Positions 51,999-60,528 of a stretch of 64,000 bases of DNA are shown here, one piece after another; the first letter of the stretch is position 1, and the number at the start of each line of letters is the position of its first letter. Below the pieces are notes generated by a model. It saw only the letters and a program-made list of their open reading frames with translations. It was not told the origin of the DNA and made no database searches. The DNA is taken from the NCBI RefSeq assembly GCF_026242055.1, contig NZ_JAPJDL010000001.1, positions 372,001 to 436,000 of the forward strand, written 5' to 3'. Source of the DNA: Lentzea sp. NEAU-D7 (GTDB lineage: Bacteria > Actinomycetota > Actinomycetes > Mycobacteriales > Pseudonocardiaceae). A program made the translations under genes and the position numbers.

Positions 51999-52918
51999 AC
52001 CTGAGCGACCTCACCGAGGTGCTGCGCGAGCGCGCCGAACTCACCGACTCCTCCCACGAGGCACGCATGGCGGGCGTGCGGGCGAGGGTGTCCGCGGGCA
52101 AGCGCCGCCGTGCCGTCCTGGGCGTCGCCGGCGTGGTGCTCGCGCTCGTCGGCATCGTCTTCGCGGTGCTCCCCCGCGCCGAGCAGCCCGAACCCGCCGT
52201 GCCGCCGCGCAGCCTGCCGGAGTACCAGGAGGGCACCCGGCTCATCGCCCAGGCGTGGAGCGACCTCCCCTCCACGAGCGCCACCGTGCGGTTCGTGCCC
52301 AAGTCGCTGGACCTCTTGCTGTTCACCCACTGCGAGACCGGGCAGGGCGACAGCCTGCTCGTCACCGTGGTCGTCAACGGCCACACCTACACCGAACGCA
52401 ACGGATGCAGCGGCTCGCGCAGGGTGCGCGACTGGGGCGCTTTCGACGTCGTGGTGGGACAGCCGTCCGTCATCACGCTGACCGTGGAACCCCAGCACAC
52501 GACGACGAAGGGCACGTTCGCCATCGGCATCGGTGAGGCGGTACCGGTGAGCGAGTACCCGTTCCCCCCGCGCCCCCAGACGCTGGCGACGTTCCCCGCC
52601 GTCTCACCGGAGCCGACGATCGTGCTGCGGGCCGATCCGGCGGCTCCGGCTGAGCAGAGGGAGTTCACGGTCGAATGGCCGGGCATCAACTTCATGGAGG
52701 TGCGGTCGAACACACCCGGCAGGATCCGGGTGCTCGTCGACGACGTCGTCGTCATCGACTTCTCGCACTGGTCCTACAGCGCGGGCAGCTCGCTGATCTT
52801 CCCCGACGACTGGAAGAAGTCCTACGGGCTCGACGTCGCGGAGGGGCAGGCCGTCAAGATCACCGTCATCCCCGAGCGCGTCACCGGCGACTGGGAGGTG
52901 ACGCTCGCTCCCCGGTGA
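51995..52918 (+). CDS. Membrane protein, probable anti-sigma partner
   Basis: A 307-aa protein. Residues 1-37 are cytoplasmic (NLSDLTEVLRERAELTDSS..., VRARVSAGKRRR), followed by one transmembrane helix (about 38-58, AVLGVAGVVLALVGIVFAVL) and a long extracellular beta-rich domain of two similar halves. Co-translation with the SigE-type sigma factor and a short cytoplasmic N terminus match the layout of such partners. Sequence evidence for sigma binding is only positional. Confidence 0.78.
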   Translation: MNLSDLTEVLRERAELTDSSHEARMAGVRARVSAGKRRRAVLGVAGVVLALVGIVFAVLPRAEQPEPAVPPRSLPEYQEGTRLIAQAWSDLPSTSATVRFVPKSLDLLLFTHCETGQGDSLLVTVVVNGHTYTERNGCSGSRRVRDWGAFDVVVGQPSVITLTVEPQHTTTKGTFAIGIGEAVPVSEYPFPPRPQTLATFPAVSPEPTIVLRADPAAPAEQREFTVEWPGINFMEVRSNTPGRIRVLVDDVVVIDFSHWSYSAGSSLIFPDDWKKSYGLDVAEGQAVKITVIPERVTGDWEVTLAPR

Positions 52919-53330
52919 GGATGCGCGTCTGCTCGCGCAGCACGCCGATCGTGTTCGCCACCCAGTCGGCGATCACCGCCTGCTCGGCGGGCGTGTAGCG
53001 ATCGGTCAGCTCGGCCATCGCCTTGCTCAGCCCGGCGAAGGTGTCACCGAACGCGCCGGGGACCGCCGTGATCACCAAACGGCGGCGGTCCTCCAGGTCC
53101 GGCTCGCGGCGGGCGAGCCCGGCCCGCACCAGGCGGTCGACCACCCCCGTGACCGCGCCGGGGGTCAGGCCGATCTCCCGGGCCAGCTCCCCCGCGGACA
53201 CCGATCCTGCTCCCATGATCACGGCCAGCGCGCGCTGGTCGACGGCCGTGACCCCGAGGCTCGCGCCCACCGCCTCGTGGAACGCCACCACGGCGGTGCT
53301 GAGCTCACGTCCGGCATCTCGACCTTCCAC
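52881..53330 (-). CDS. MarR-family transcriptional regulator
   Basis: A 149-aa winged-helix protein: VSAGELAREIGLTPGAVTGVVDRLVRAGLARREPDLEDRRR is the recognition helix plus wing of MarR proteins. It is divergent from a small membrane protein gene, with two perfect palindromes between them, so autoregulation and control of that gene are likely. Its 3' end overlaps the anti-sigma-like gene by 38 bp. Confidence 0.9.
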   Translation of the reverse strand: MEGRDAGRELSTAVVAFHEAVGASLGVTAVDQRALAVIMGAGSVSAGELAREIGLTPGAVTGVVDRLVRAGLARREPDLEDRRRLVITAVPGAFGDTFAGLSKAMAELTDRYTPAEQAVIADWVANTIGVLREQTRILTGERASPPSRR

Positions 53331-53355
53331 CCCACCACTTTACCTCAGGCGACAT

Positions 53356-53391
53356 TTCAGTATGCTGAACTAAATTGTTCAGTCAACTGAA
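53356..53391. promoter_or_regulatory. Twin TTCAG-N4-CTGAA operators for the MarR regulator
   Basis: Two perfect palindromes, TTCAGTATGCTGAA (53356-53369) and TTCAGTCAACTGAA (53378-53391), lie 22 bp apart, two helical turns, in the 76-bp gap between the MarR gene and the divergent membrane-protein gene. They have the size and symmetry of MarR-dimer sites and overlap both promoters. Confidence 0.8.
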
Positions 53392-53406
53392 ACATCAGGG
53401 GGAACC

Positions 53407-53946
53407 GTGAGCGAGCTGAAGCTGGCGCTGGAAGTGCCGAGGTGGACCTGGTGGTGCTACACCCGTCATCTGGGACTGGTGGTGGGACTGTCCTCGGTCG
53501 CCTCGGTCCAGCGGCTGGTCACCGTGAACTGGACGGACGAGATCAGCCCCGGCCTTGCGACGGCCTCCGAGTTCGTCGTGCTCGCCGCCCGGATCGCCCT
53601 GGTGGTGCTGGTCTGGCGGATCGCGATGAGCGGGCGGACGCTGCGGTGGAGCGCCGGGCGCGAGTTCGCAGGCCGGCACTGGCGCAGCCTGCTGTGGCAG
53701 GTCCTGTTCCTCGGCGTGGCGTTCGCCGTGTTCGAGGTGCTCGCCGAGCACGTCGTGTCCGCGTTGCTGCCCGCGTCGGCCCGGCAGACCTACCTGGCCG
53801 TTCTGCTGTTCCTGAAGAACCCGACGGTCGTGGCGCTCACGTTCCTCTGGTGGATCGGTCTCGTCCGGCAGGCGTTCACGGTCAGGGCCGAAGCCGGCCG
53901 TACCTGCTCGGAGTCACGCCGAACCAGCGGCGGAACGCGTGGATGA
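53407..53946 (+). CDS. Small integral membrane protein, likely MarR target
   Basis: A 179-aa protein starting at GTG 53407. Hydrophobic segments are at about 22-36 (LGLVVGLSSVASV), 52-72 (ASEFVVLAARIALVVLVWRIAM), 95-115 and 128-150. No family is recognised. It is controlled, by position, by the twin operators and the divergent MarR gene. The hydrophilic last 20 residues overlap the convergent AraC gene by 65 bp. Confidence 0.7.
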   Translation: MSELKLALEVPRWTWWCYTRHLGLVVGLSSVASVQRLVTVNWTDEISPGLATASEFVVLAARIALVVLVWRIAMSGRTLRWSAGREFAGRHWRSLLWQVLFLGVAFAVFEVLAEHVVSALLPASARQTYLAVLLFLKNPTVVALTFLWWIGLVRQAFTVRAEAGRTCSESRRTSGGTRG

Positions 53947-54925
53947 AGCTCGCGGCCTCGGCGAACCCGAGCCGTTCGGCGACGGCCTCGACCGACAGGT
54001 CACCGTCGGCCAGGAGCCGCACGGCTCGTTTCGCGCGGACCTCGTCCAGCAGGGCCTGGTAGCTCGTGCCGGACGTGGCCAGGCGACGGCGCAACGTACG
54101 CGGACTGATGCCCAGCGCCCGCGCCACCGACGGCATGCTCTCCTCGAACCTCACCGAGGACTCGAGCAGGCGGCGCACCTCCTGGGTGACTCCCGGACTC
54201 TCCCTGCGGCGCTCGGCGAGGGTCCGGCACTGCTCCTCGCACAACGCCGTCGTCTCCGGACTGGCCAGGCGCAGGGCCTCGGCCAGCACGGAGACGTCCA
54301 CAACGGACTGGTCCGCGCCCGCTGAGAAGCGCGGCCGGACACCGAAGACCTCTTCGTGCTCGCGGACGTCCGCAGGTTCGGCGTGGGCGAAGTCGACGCC
54401 CAGGACCGGCACGGCACCGGTCAGCAGCTCGCCGACGACGGTGTGGATGGCGGCGAGGTCGCGTTCGACGAGGAACGACGCCACGTCGTCCGGCAGCGCG
54501 GCGCTGTCGAGGGCCAGCACGAGCCGATCGCCGTCGATCACGGCGGTGGGGGCGGTGAACGCGAAGCTGAGGTCGAGGTACCGCAGGGCGGTGGTGATCG
54601 CGTCCTGCAGCGTGGCCGCGCTGAGGAACGCGTAGCCCAGCACGCCGAACGTGGTGGCGTGGTACCGGCGTCCGGCGGCGACCCCCGCGTGCGGCAGCAG
54701 GCCGGCGAGGTTGCGCACGACCGCGAGCTCCTGGCGGGCCTCGATCTCCGCGACCGGGTCGGCGAGCAGCGCGGGGTCGATCTCGCTGCCGTCGAGCAGG
54801 CTGTCCGCGCGCAGCCCGTGCTCGGCGCCGAAGCGCAGGAGAAGCGCGACGCTCGCAACGCCGCGGGGGAAGTCCCAGTGCCGGACGACCGGCTCGGCCA
54901 ACGACCTCATGGCCGCGATTGTCAA
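53882..54925 (-). CDS. AraC-family transcriptional regulator (OruR type)
   Basis: A 347-aa protein. The N-terminal 200 residues are the Arabinose_bd/OruR-like ligand domain (VASVALLLRFGAEHGL, TFGVLGYAFLSAATLQDAITTALRYL). The last 100 residues are the two-helix-turn-helix AraC domain (PSVARALGISPRTLRRRLATSGTSYQALLDEVR, then AAERLGFAEAASFIHAFRRWFG-type end). It is divergent from the BVMO operon 57 bp away and likely activates it in response to the substrate. Confidence 0.92.
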   Translation of the reverse strand: MTIAAMRSLAEPVVRHWDFPRGVASVALLLRFGAEHGLRADSLLDGSEIDPALLADPVAEIEARQELAVVRNLAGLLPHAGVAAGRRYHATTFGVLGYAFLSAATLQDAITTALRYLDLSFAFTAPTAVIDGDRLVLALDSAALPDDVASFLVERDLAAIHTVVGELLTGAVPVLGVDFAHAEPADVREHEEVFGVRPRFSAGADQSVVDVSVLAEALRLASPETTALCEEQCRTLAERRRESPGVTQEVRRLLESSVRFEESMPSVARALGISPRTLRRRLATSGTSYQALLDEVRAKRAVRLLADGDLSVEAVAERLGFAEAASFIHAFRRWFGVTPSRYGRLRP

Positions 54926-54981
54926 CTGCGCGGCCGGTGTTGTCCTGGTGCGAACGGGTGGTTGTTCCTAGCGTCGATCAC

Positions 54982-56424
54982 GTGAGAGCACAACCCGAGG
55001 TGGTCGTCATCGGTGCCGGGTTCGGCGGGCTGGGTGTCGCGTTGTCGTTGCACAGAGCCGGGTTCGACCGCTTCACGGTGCTGGAGCGGGCGAGCGACGC
55101 CGGCGGCGTGTGGCGGGACAACACCTATCCCGGCGCCGCCTGCGACGTGCCGTCCTCGCTCTACTCGTACTCCTTCGCCCCCAGCACCTCGTGGCCACGC
55201 CGGTACTCGGCCCAGCCGGACATCCTGCGCTACCTGCGCACCACGGCGGCGGTGGTGCGCGACCGCATCAGGTTCGGCGCCGAGGTGGTCGCGGCGTCGT
55301 TCGACGAGACCCGCAACCGGTGGCGGGTCGACCTCGCGGACGGCGGCACCGTCGAGGCCGACGTGGTGGTCTGCGCGGTGGGACAGCTCAGCACGCCGTC
55401 GATCCCGGCGCTGCCCGGCCTCGGCCGCTTCACCGGAGAGGTCTTCCACAGCGCCGCGTGGCGCCATGACGTCGACCTGCGCGGCCGGCGGGTGGCCGTG
55501 GTCGGCACGGGTGCGAGCGCGGCCCAGTTCGTGCCGGAGATCGCGCCGGTCACGGGCCACCTGACGGTGTTCCAGCGGTCGGCCCCGCACGTGCTGCCGA
55601 AGCCCGACGCGCGGCTGACCGGCCGGTCGCACCCGTCGAGGCTGCGTGCCGCGCGAGGCGGGGTGTGGCTCGCGGGCGAGGCCCTGACCGGGCTGCTCAA
55701 CGCCGGGCGGCTGTCCCGCTCGCTCGTCGGGGCCGTCGCCGCCGCGCACCGGCGACTCCAGGTCCGCGACCCCGAGCTGAGGGCGGCGCTGCGGCCCACC
55801 ACGCAGCCGGGCTGCAAGCGGGTGCTGTTCAGCAACGACTGGTATCCGACCCTCAGCAGGCCGGACGTCGGCGTGGTGACCGAGCCGATCACCGAGGTCA
55901 CCGAGAACGGCCTGCGCACGGGCGACGGCCGCCACCACGCCGCGGACGTGCTGATCTGGGGCACCGGGTTCACGGTCGCCGGCTTCGGCCTCCCCCTGCG
56001 GGTCGCCGGGCGCGGCGGTCAGGACCTCGCCGAGGCGTGGGCCGGGCGTCCCCGCGCCCACCTGGGCCTGACCGTGCCCGGCTTCCCGAACCTCTTCTTG
56101 ATCTACGGCCCGAACACCAACCTCGGGGGCAACTCGGTGATCACCATGATCGAGGCGCAGTGCCGGTACGTGGTGTCCGCCGTGCGCCACCTCGCGGAGA
56201 CGGGAACGGTGCTGGAGGTGCGGCGCGACGTCGCGGCGGCGTTCGACCGCGAGATGACCGCCAGGCTGGCCAGGGGCGTGTGGAGCACGTGCTCGTCGTG
56301 GTACCGCGCCGCCGACGGGTCGATCACGACCAACTGGCCGGGAGGGACGCGGGAGTACCTGCGCCGCACCGCGCGGCTGCGGACAGCGGACTTCGAACCC
56401 GTTCACAGCGCCGTGGAGGTGTGA
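54982..56424 (+). CDS. Flavin monooxygenase, Baeyer-Villiger type
   Basis: A 480-aa protein with two Rossmann GxGxxG motifs: VIGAGFGGLGVAL (FAD) and VVGTGASAAQ (NADPH). Between them is the BVMO fingerprint FxGxxxHxxxW as FTGEVFHSAAW near residue 155. It inserts oxygen next to a ketone to form an ester or lactone. It is the first gene of an operon with a GMC oxidoreductase, an ADC-like protein and a lipase. This gives a logical order: alcohol to ketone, ketone to ester, then hydrolysis. The start is GTG 54982; upstream in-frame codons lie in the AraC promoter region. Confidence 0.9.
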   Translation: MRAQPEVVVIGAGFGGLGVALSLHRAGFDRFTVLERASDAGGVWRDNTYPGAACDVPSSLYSYSFAPSTSWPRRYSAQPDILRYLRTTAAVVRDRIRFGAEVVAASFDETRNRWRVDLADGGTVEADVVVCAVGQLSTPSIPALPGLGRFTGEVFHSAAWRHDVDLRGRRVAVVGTGASAAQFVPEIAPVTGHLTVFQRSAPHVLPKPDARLTGRSHPSRLRAARGGVWLAGEALTGLLNAGRLSRSLVGAVAAAHRRLQVRDPELRAALRPTTQPGCKRVLFSNDWYPTLSRPDVGVVTEPITEVTENGLRTGDGRHHAADVLIWGTGFTVAGFGLPLRVAGRGGQDLAEAWAGRPRAHLGLTVPGFPNLFLIYGPNTNLGGNSVITMIEAQCRYVVSAVRHLAETGTVLEVRRDVAAAFDREMTARLARGVWSTCSSWYRAADGSITTNWPGGTREYLRRTARLRTADFEPVHSAVEV

Positions 56425-56427
56425 CCC

Positions 56428-58077
56428 GTGGACTACGACGTGCTGGTCATCGGGTCGGGGTTCGGCGGCGCGGTGACGGCGTTGCGGCTGACGGAGAAGG
56501 GCTACCGCGTCGGCGTCCTGGAGGCGGGACGGCGCTTCGCCGACCACGAGCTGCCCGGGACGTCCTGGCAGGTGCGCGACTACCTGTTCGCCCCTGCCCT
56601 CGGCTGCACCGGCATCCAGCGGATCACCGCGCTGCGCGACGTCGCCGTGCTCAGCGGAGCGGGTGTCGGCGGCGGATCACTGGTGTACGCCAACACCCTG
56701 TACCGGCCACCGGCGTCCTTCTTCCGCGACTCCCGCTGGGGCCACATCACCGACTGGGAGGCCGAGCTCGCCCCGCACTACGACCAGGCCTCCCGGATGC
56801 TCGGGGTGGCCGACAACCCGTACCGCACCGCCGGTGACCGGTTCCTGCGGGACGTGGCGATCGACCTCGGTGTCGAACCCACGTTCCGCGCCTCCCGGGT
56901 CGGAGTCCACTTCGGACCCGGCGGCGCGGACCCGTACTTCGGCGGCGCCGGACCCCGGCGGAACACCTGCGTCGGCTGCGGCTCCTGCATGACGGGCTGC
57001 CGCCACAACGCGAAGAACACGCTGCCGAAGAACTACCTGCACCTCGCCGAGCGAGCGGGCGCGCACGTGTGGCCGCTGACCACCGTCGTCGACGTGCGGC
57101 CGCATCTGAGCGGGTACAAGGTGATGGCACGACGCACCGGAGGACGGGCGACGCGCACGTTCACCAGCGCCCAGGTCGTGTTCGCCGCGGCGTCGCTGGG
57201 CACGCAGCGGCTGCTCCACCGCATCCGCGACCGCGGTGGCCTGCCCGGTCTCTCGCCACGGCTCGGGTTCCTGTGCCGCACCAACTCCGAGGCCGTCGTG
57301 GCCGTGCGGACACCCGGCGGCGTGGTGGACCACTCCCGCGGTCTCGCCATCACGTCGTCCATCCACCCGAACGCCGACACGCACGTCGAGGTGGTCCGGT
57401 ACGGCAGAGGCAGCAACCTGATGGGGCTGCTGATGACGACGCTGGTCGACGGCGGTCCCGCGCGGTTGCGGCGCGGACTCGCCCAGCTGTTCCGCGAACG
57501 CGGCTCGGTGCTGCGGATGCACACGCCACGCGCGTGGTCCGAGGAGACGATCGCCCTGCTGGTCATGCAAAGCCTCGACAACTCGCTCACCACCGTGTCC
57601 CGGCGCGGGCGGATGACCACCACGCAGGGCGAGGGCGCTCCGAACCCGTCCTGGATCCCCGCCGGGCACGACGTGGCGCGGCGGCTCGCGGCCAAGGCGG
57701 GCGGGGTGGCCAGAGGAGCGTGGACGGACCTGGCGGACATCCCGCTGACCGGGCACCTCATCGGCGGCTGCGTGATCGGCGACTCCCCCGCTACGGGCGT
57801 GGTCGACCCGTACCAGCGGGTGTACGGCTGTCCCGGCCTGCACGTCGTCGACGGGTCCGCGATCCCGGCGAACCTCGGCGTGAACCCGGCGCTGACCATC
57901 ACCGCGCTAGCGGAGCGGGCGATGTCGTTGTGGCCCAACAAGGGCGAGCCGGACCCGCGCCCGCAGCCCGGCGCCGCATACTTGCGCCTGAACGCCGTGG
58001 CACCGCGCAGTCCGGCGGTCCCGGACGGCGCGCCCGCCGCGTTGCGTCACGACGTGGAGGTGCGCGATGCCCAGTGA
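56428..58077 (+). CDS. GMC-family oxidoreductase (cholesterol-oxidase-like)
   Basis: A 549-aa flavoprotein starting at GTG 56428, 3 bp after the BVMO gene. The FAD loop is VIGSGFGGAVTALRL; the C-terminal GMC part has HLIGGCVIG and NLGVNPALTITALAERAM. A cysteine-rich segment CVGCGSCMTGCRHNAKNTL near residue 180 is typical of the ChoD-like branch of the family. It likely oxidises a secondary alcohol, perhaps steroid or terpenoid, to a ketone for the BVMO. No signal peptide. Confidence 0.88.
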   Translation: MDYDVLVIGSGFGGAVTALRLTEKGYRVGVLEAGRRFADHELPGTSWQVRDYLFAPALGCTGIQRITALRDVAVLSGAGVGGGSLVYANTLYRPPASFFRDSRWGHITDWEAELAPHYDQASRMLGVADNPYRTAGDRFLRDVAIDLGVEPTFRASRVGVHFGPGGADPYFGGAGPRRNTCVGCGSCMTGCRHNAKNTLPKNYLHLAERAGAHVWPLTTVVDVRPHLSGYKVMARRTGGRATRTFTSAQVVFAAASLGTQRLLHRIRDRGGLPGLSPRLGFLCRTNSEAVVAVRTPGGVVDHSRGLAITSSIHPNADTHVEVVRYGRGSNLMGLLMTTLVDGGPARLRRGLAQLFRERGSVLRMHTPRAWSEETIALLVMQSLDNSLTTVSRRGRMTTTQGEGAPNPSWIPAGHDVARRLAAKAGGVARGAWTDLADIPLTGHLIGGCVIGDSPATGVVDPYQRVYGCPGLHVVDGSAIPANLGVNPALTITALAERAMSLWPNKGEPDPRPQPGAAYLRLNAVAPRSPAVPDGAPAALRHDVEVRDAQ

Positions 58078-58684
58078 GTGGCCCACCGAGCCGTGGAACC
58101 TGCACGGGCAGGGCTGGCTCACCCTGTGGACGGCACCACGTTCGGCCGTGCCCCTGCCACCGCCGGACGTGGTGCCGTTGAGCCTGTTCGGCCGCGTGCT
58201 GGTGGTGTCGGCGTTCGTCGACTACCAGCCACCCGGTGTCCTGGCCTACCACGAGGTGATGGCCGCGGTGGTGGTACGCCGGAAAGCACGCATCGGTCTG
58301 TCCATTCTGGACATCATGGTGGACGACAGCACCTCTCAAGAGGGTGCGCGAGCACTGTGGGGCATCCCGAAACTGCTGGCGGGCTTCACCTTCTCCGCCA
58401 CGCCGCACCTCGACGCGACAGCTCACGACGACGGCGACGTCATCGCTTCCGCGACCGAGACCCGCAGGTCGTCGCGAGCGCTTCCCGTCCGGTTGACCAC
58501 GTCGATCTGGCAGACCCTGAACGGCAAGACGCATCGCACGGAACTACGCACGTCCGCTCGTGTCAGCCCCACCCGCCTGCACTGGCGCATCACACCGGAC
58601 GGCGAACTCGGCTGGCTCGACGCGGCGCGGCCACGCCTGCACCTGGCCGTCTCCACCCTGCACATGCGATTCGGATCTCCCTGA
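58067..58684 (+). CDS. Acetoacetate-decarboxylase-like protein
   Basis: A 205-aa protein of the ADC fold: GRVLVVSAFVDYQPPGVLAYHEVMAAVVV, then the active-site region ARALWGIPKLLAGF. The Schiff-base Lys is kept, but the second Lys of the classical KK pair is Leu, so decarboxylase chemistry may be altered. ATG 58067 overlaps the GMC gene by 11 bp. It probably acts on an intermediate of the same pathway. Confidence 0.78.
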   Translation: MPSEWPTEPWNLHGQGWLTLWTAPRSAVPLPPPDVVPLSLFGRVLVVSAFVDYQPPGVLAYHEVMAAVVVRRKARIGLSILDIMVDDSTSQEGARALWGIPKLLAGFTFSATPHLDATAHDDGDVIASATETRRSSRALPVRLTTSIWQTLNGKTHRTELRTSARVSPTRLHWRITPDGELGWLDAARPRLHLAVSTLHMRFGSP

Positions 58685-58705
58685 CGATCTCATGAGGAGA
58701 AGCAC

Positions 58706-59599
58706 ATGCGCGTTCTCGCGATCACACTCGCCCTGGTGGCCTCGACGCTGGCCACACCTGCGTTAGCGGCGCCACCGGACTACGGCCTGCCCGGCACGTA
58801 CCCGGTGGCGTACAGCGATGTCACGGCCGTGGCGGGCGGCAGGTCCGTCCCGGCGCGGGTGCACTACCCGGCGACGGCCGCGGGCGTGAACCAGCCTGTC
58901 GCCACCGGCAGGTTCCCCGCGATCGCCTTCGGGCACGGCTTCTTCCAGGCCACGTCGAAGTACACCAGCACGAGCACGCACCTCGCCTCCTGGGGCTTCG
59001 TCGTCGTGGTGCCCACGCCCCAGGGCGGCCTGAGCCCCAGTCACAGCGCCTTCGCCGACGACCTCAACACCGGGCTGACGTGGCTCGTCGCCCAGGACGG
59101 CACGGCGGGTTCCCGTTTCCGCGAGCACATCACCACCACGGCGCTGGGCGTCTCGGGGCACTCCATGGGCGGAGGCGCCGCCGTCCTCGCCGCCGCGCGC
59201 AACCCGAAGATCACGACCGTCTCGACCTACGCGGCGGCGGAGACGAACCCCTCCGCGAAGGCGGCGGCCGCGACGCTGGGGGTGCCGGCGCAGTTCCTCG
59301 CCGGCTCCCAGGACACGATCACCCCGGTCGGCGAGCACCAGCGGCCGATGTTCGCGGCCAAGCCGCCGTCGAAGCAGCTCCGCACCGTCACCGGCGGCTT
59401 CCACTGCGGCTTCATGGACTCCTCGGGACTGTTCTGCGACAACGGTTCCATCACCAGGGCCGCTCAGCTCGTGGCGGCGAAACGGGTGATCACGTCGTGG
59501 TTCCGCCACTACCTCTCCGGTGACGCGGCGGCGCGTGACTTCGTCTGGGGCACGCCCGCCCGCACCGACTCGGCGGTGACCTTCGAGGGCACCGAGTGA
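58706..59599 (+). CDS. Secreted alpha/beta hydrolase (cutinase/lipase-like)
   Basis: A 297-aa protein. Residues 1-21 are a signal peptide (VLAITLALVASTLATPALA). The hydrolase fold has oxyanion loop FGHGFF, nucleophile elbow GVSGHSMGG, Asp in AGSQDTITP and His in GGFHCGF, completing the triad. It resembles actinomycete poly(ester)ase/cutinase-type enzymes. It is 21 bp after the ADC-like gene and may be the hydrolytic end of the operon, although it is exported and could have a separate role. Confidence 0.85.
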   Translation: MRVLAITLALVASTLATPALAAPPDYGLPGTYPVAYSDVTAVAGGRSVPARVHYPATAAGVNQPVATGRFPAIAFGHGFFQATSKYTSTSTHLASWGFVVVVPTPQGGLSPSHSAFADDLNTGLTWLVAQDGTAGSRFREHITTTALGVSGHSMGGGAAVLAAARNPKITTVSTYAAAETNPSAKAAAATLGVPAQFLAGSQDTITPVGEHQRPMFAAKPPSKQLRTVTGGFHCGFMDSSGLFCDNGSITRAAQLVAAKRVITSWFRHYLSGDAAARDFVWGTPARTDSAVTFEGTE

Positions 59600-59602
59600 C
59601 CG

Positions 59603-60448
59603 TCACGGCCGGAGCGCTGCCGCCGTGCGGACGAACGACGCCAGGGCCGGCGACCGGTTGCCCGGCTGCCACGCGAGCACCGTGGTGATGTCGGGAGCGT
59701 CGAGGACGGGCACGGCGACGTGCTCCGGCCACTGCCAGGCACGGCTGGAGGCGGGGATGACGAGCAACGTCCTGCCGAGCGCCACCAGCTGAGCGAGCTT
59801 CGACTGCGTGCGCACCTCCGGGCCGGGTCCGTCCGGATAGGACCCGTCGAGCCGCGGCCACCGGGCCATCGGCAGGTCCGGGACGTCGCGGACCTCGGCG
59901 AGCGTGAGCTGATCACGTGCCGCCAGGGGGTGCGCCGCGGGCAGGATCGCGACCTGGCCCTCCGTCAGGAGGTCCTCGGTGTCGAACCCGGCGAGGTCGT
60001 CGACCGGGCGGTGCATGATCGCCACGTCGGCGCTCCCGTCGCGCAGCAACCCCGCCTGCTCGCCGACCTCGCACAGCAACACCTCGACCGGCGTCTCGGC
60101 CTCGGCCGCGCCGAGCAGCCGTCGCAGCAGTTCGTGGGACGCCCCCGCCTTGGTCACGAGCACCAGTGGCCGGCGGGGGTCTCCCGCGCGGCGCGTCCGG
60201 CGGGCGGCGGCCGCGACCGCGTCGAGCGCCGGGCGGGCCTCGTGCAGCAGCACCCGGCCCGCCTCGGTGAGCGCCACGCCCCGGCGGTCGCGGTCGAGGA
60301 GCTGGACGCCGAGCCGGTGTTCCAGCTGCCGGATCGCGCGGGACAGCGGCGGCTGGGCGATCCCGAGCCGTTCGGCGGCGCGGCCGAAGTGCAGCTCCTC
60401 CGCGACGGCGACGAAGTAGCGGAGTTCGCGCGTTTCGAGATCGTGCAC
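59603..60448 (-). CDS. LysR-family transcriptional regulator
   Basis: A 281-aa protein with the LysR N-terminal HTH (LRYFVAVAEELHFGRAAERLGIAQPPLSRAIRQLE) and a substrate-binding domain with two lobes (LVLVTKAGASHELLRRLL). It is divergent from an SDR gene, with a perfect inverted repeat between them. This regulator/SDR arrangement is common in actinomycetes. Confidence 0.92.
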   Translation of the reverse strand: MHDLETRELRYFVAVAEELHFGRAAERLGIAQPPLSRAIRQLEHRLGVQLLDRDRRGVALTEAGRVLLHEARPALDAVAAAARRTRRAGDPRRPLVLVTKAGASHELLRRLLGAAEAETPVEVLLCEVGEQAGLLRDGSADVAIMHRPVDDLAGFDTEDLLTEGQVAILPAAHPLAARDQLTLAEVRDVPDLPMARWPRLDGSYPDGPGPEVRTQSKLAQLVALGRTLLVIPASSRAWQWPEHVAVPVLDAPDITTVLAWQPGNRSPALASFVRTAAALRP

Positions 60449-60462
60449 GCACCTCAGCGTAC

Positions 60463-60481
60463 TGATACCCGTGGAGTATCA
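60463..60481. promoter_or_regulatory. LysR-type operator TGATAC-N7-GTATCA
   Basis: A perfect 6-7-6 inverted repeat lies 15 bp upstream of the LysR start codon and 48 bp upstream of the SDR start. It contains the T-N11-A core expected for LysR recognition sites. Confidence 0.75.
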
Positions 60482-60528
60482 CAGGGTACTGGATCGATCT
60501 TGGACAGCCCGTGCTCCCCGCACCGAGC

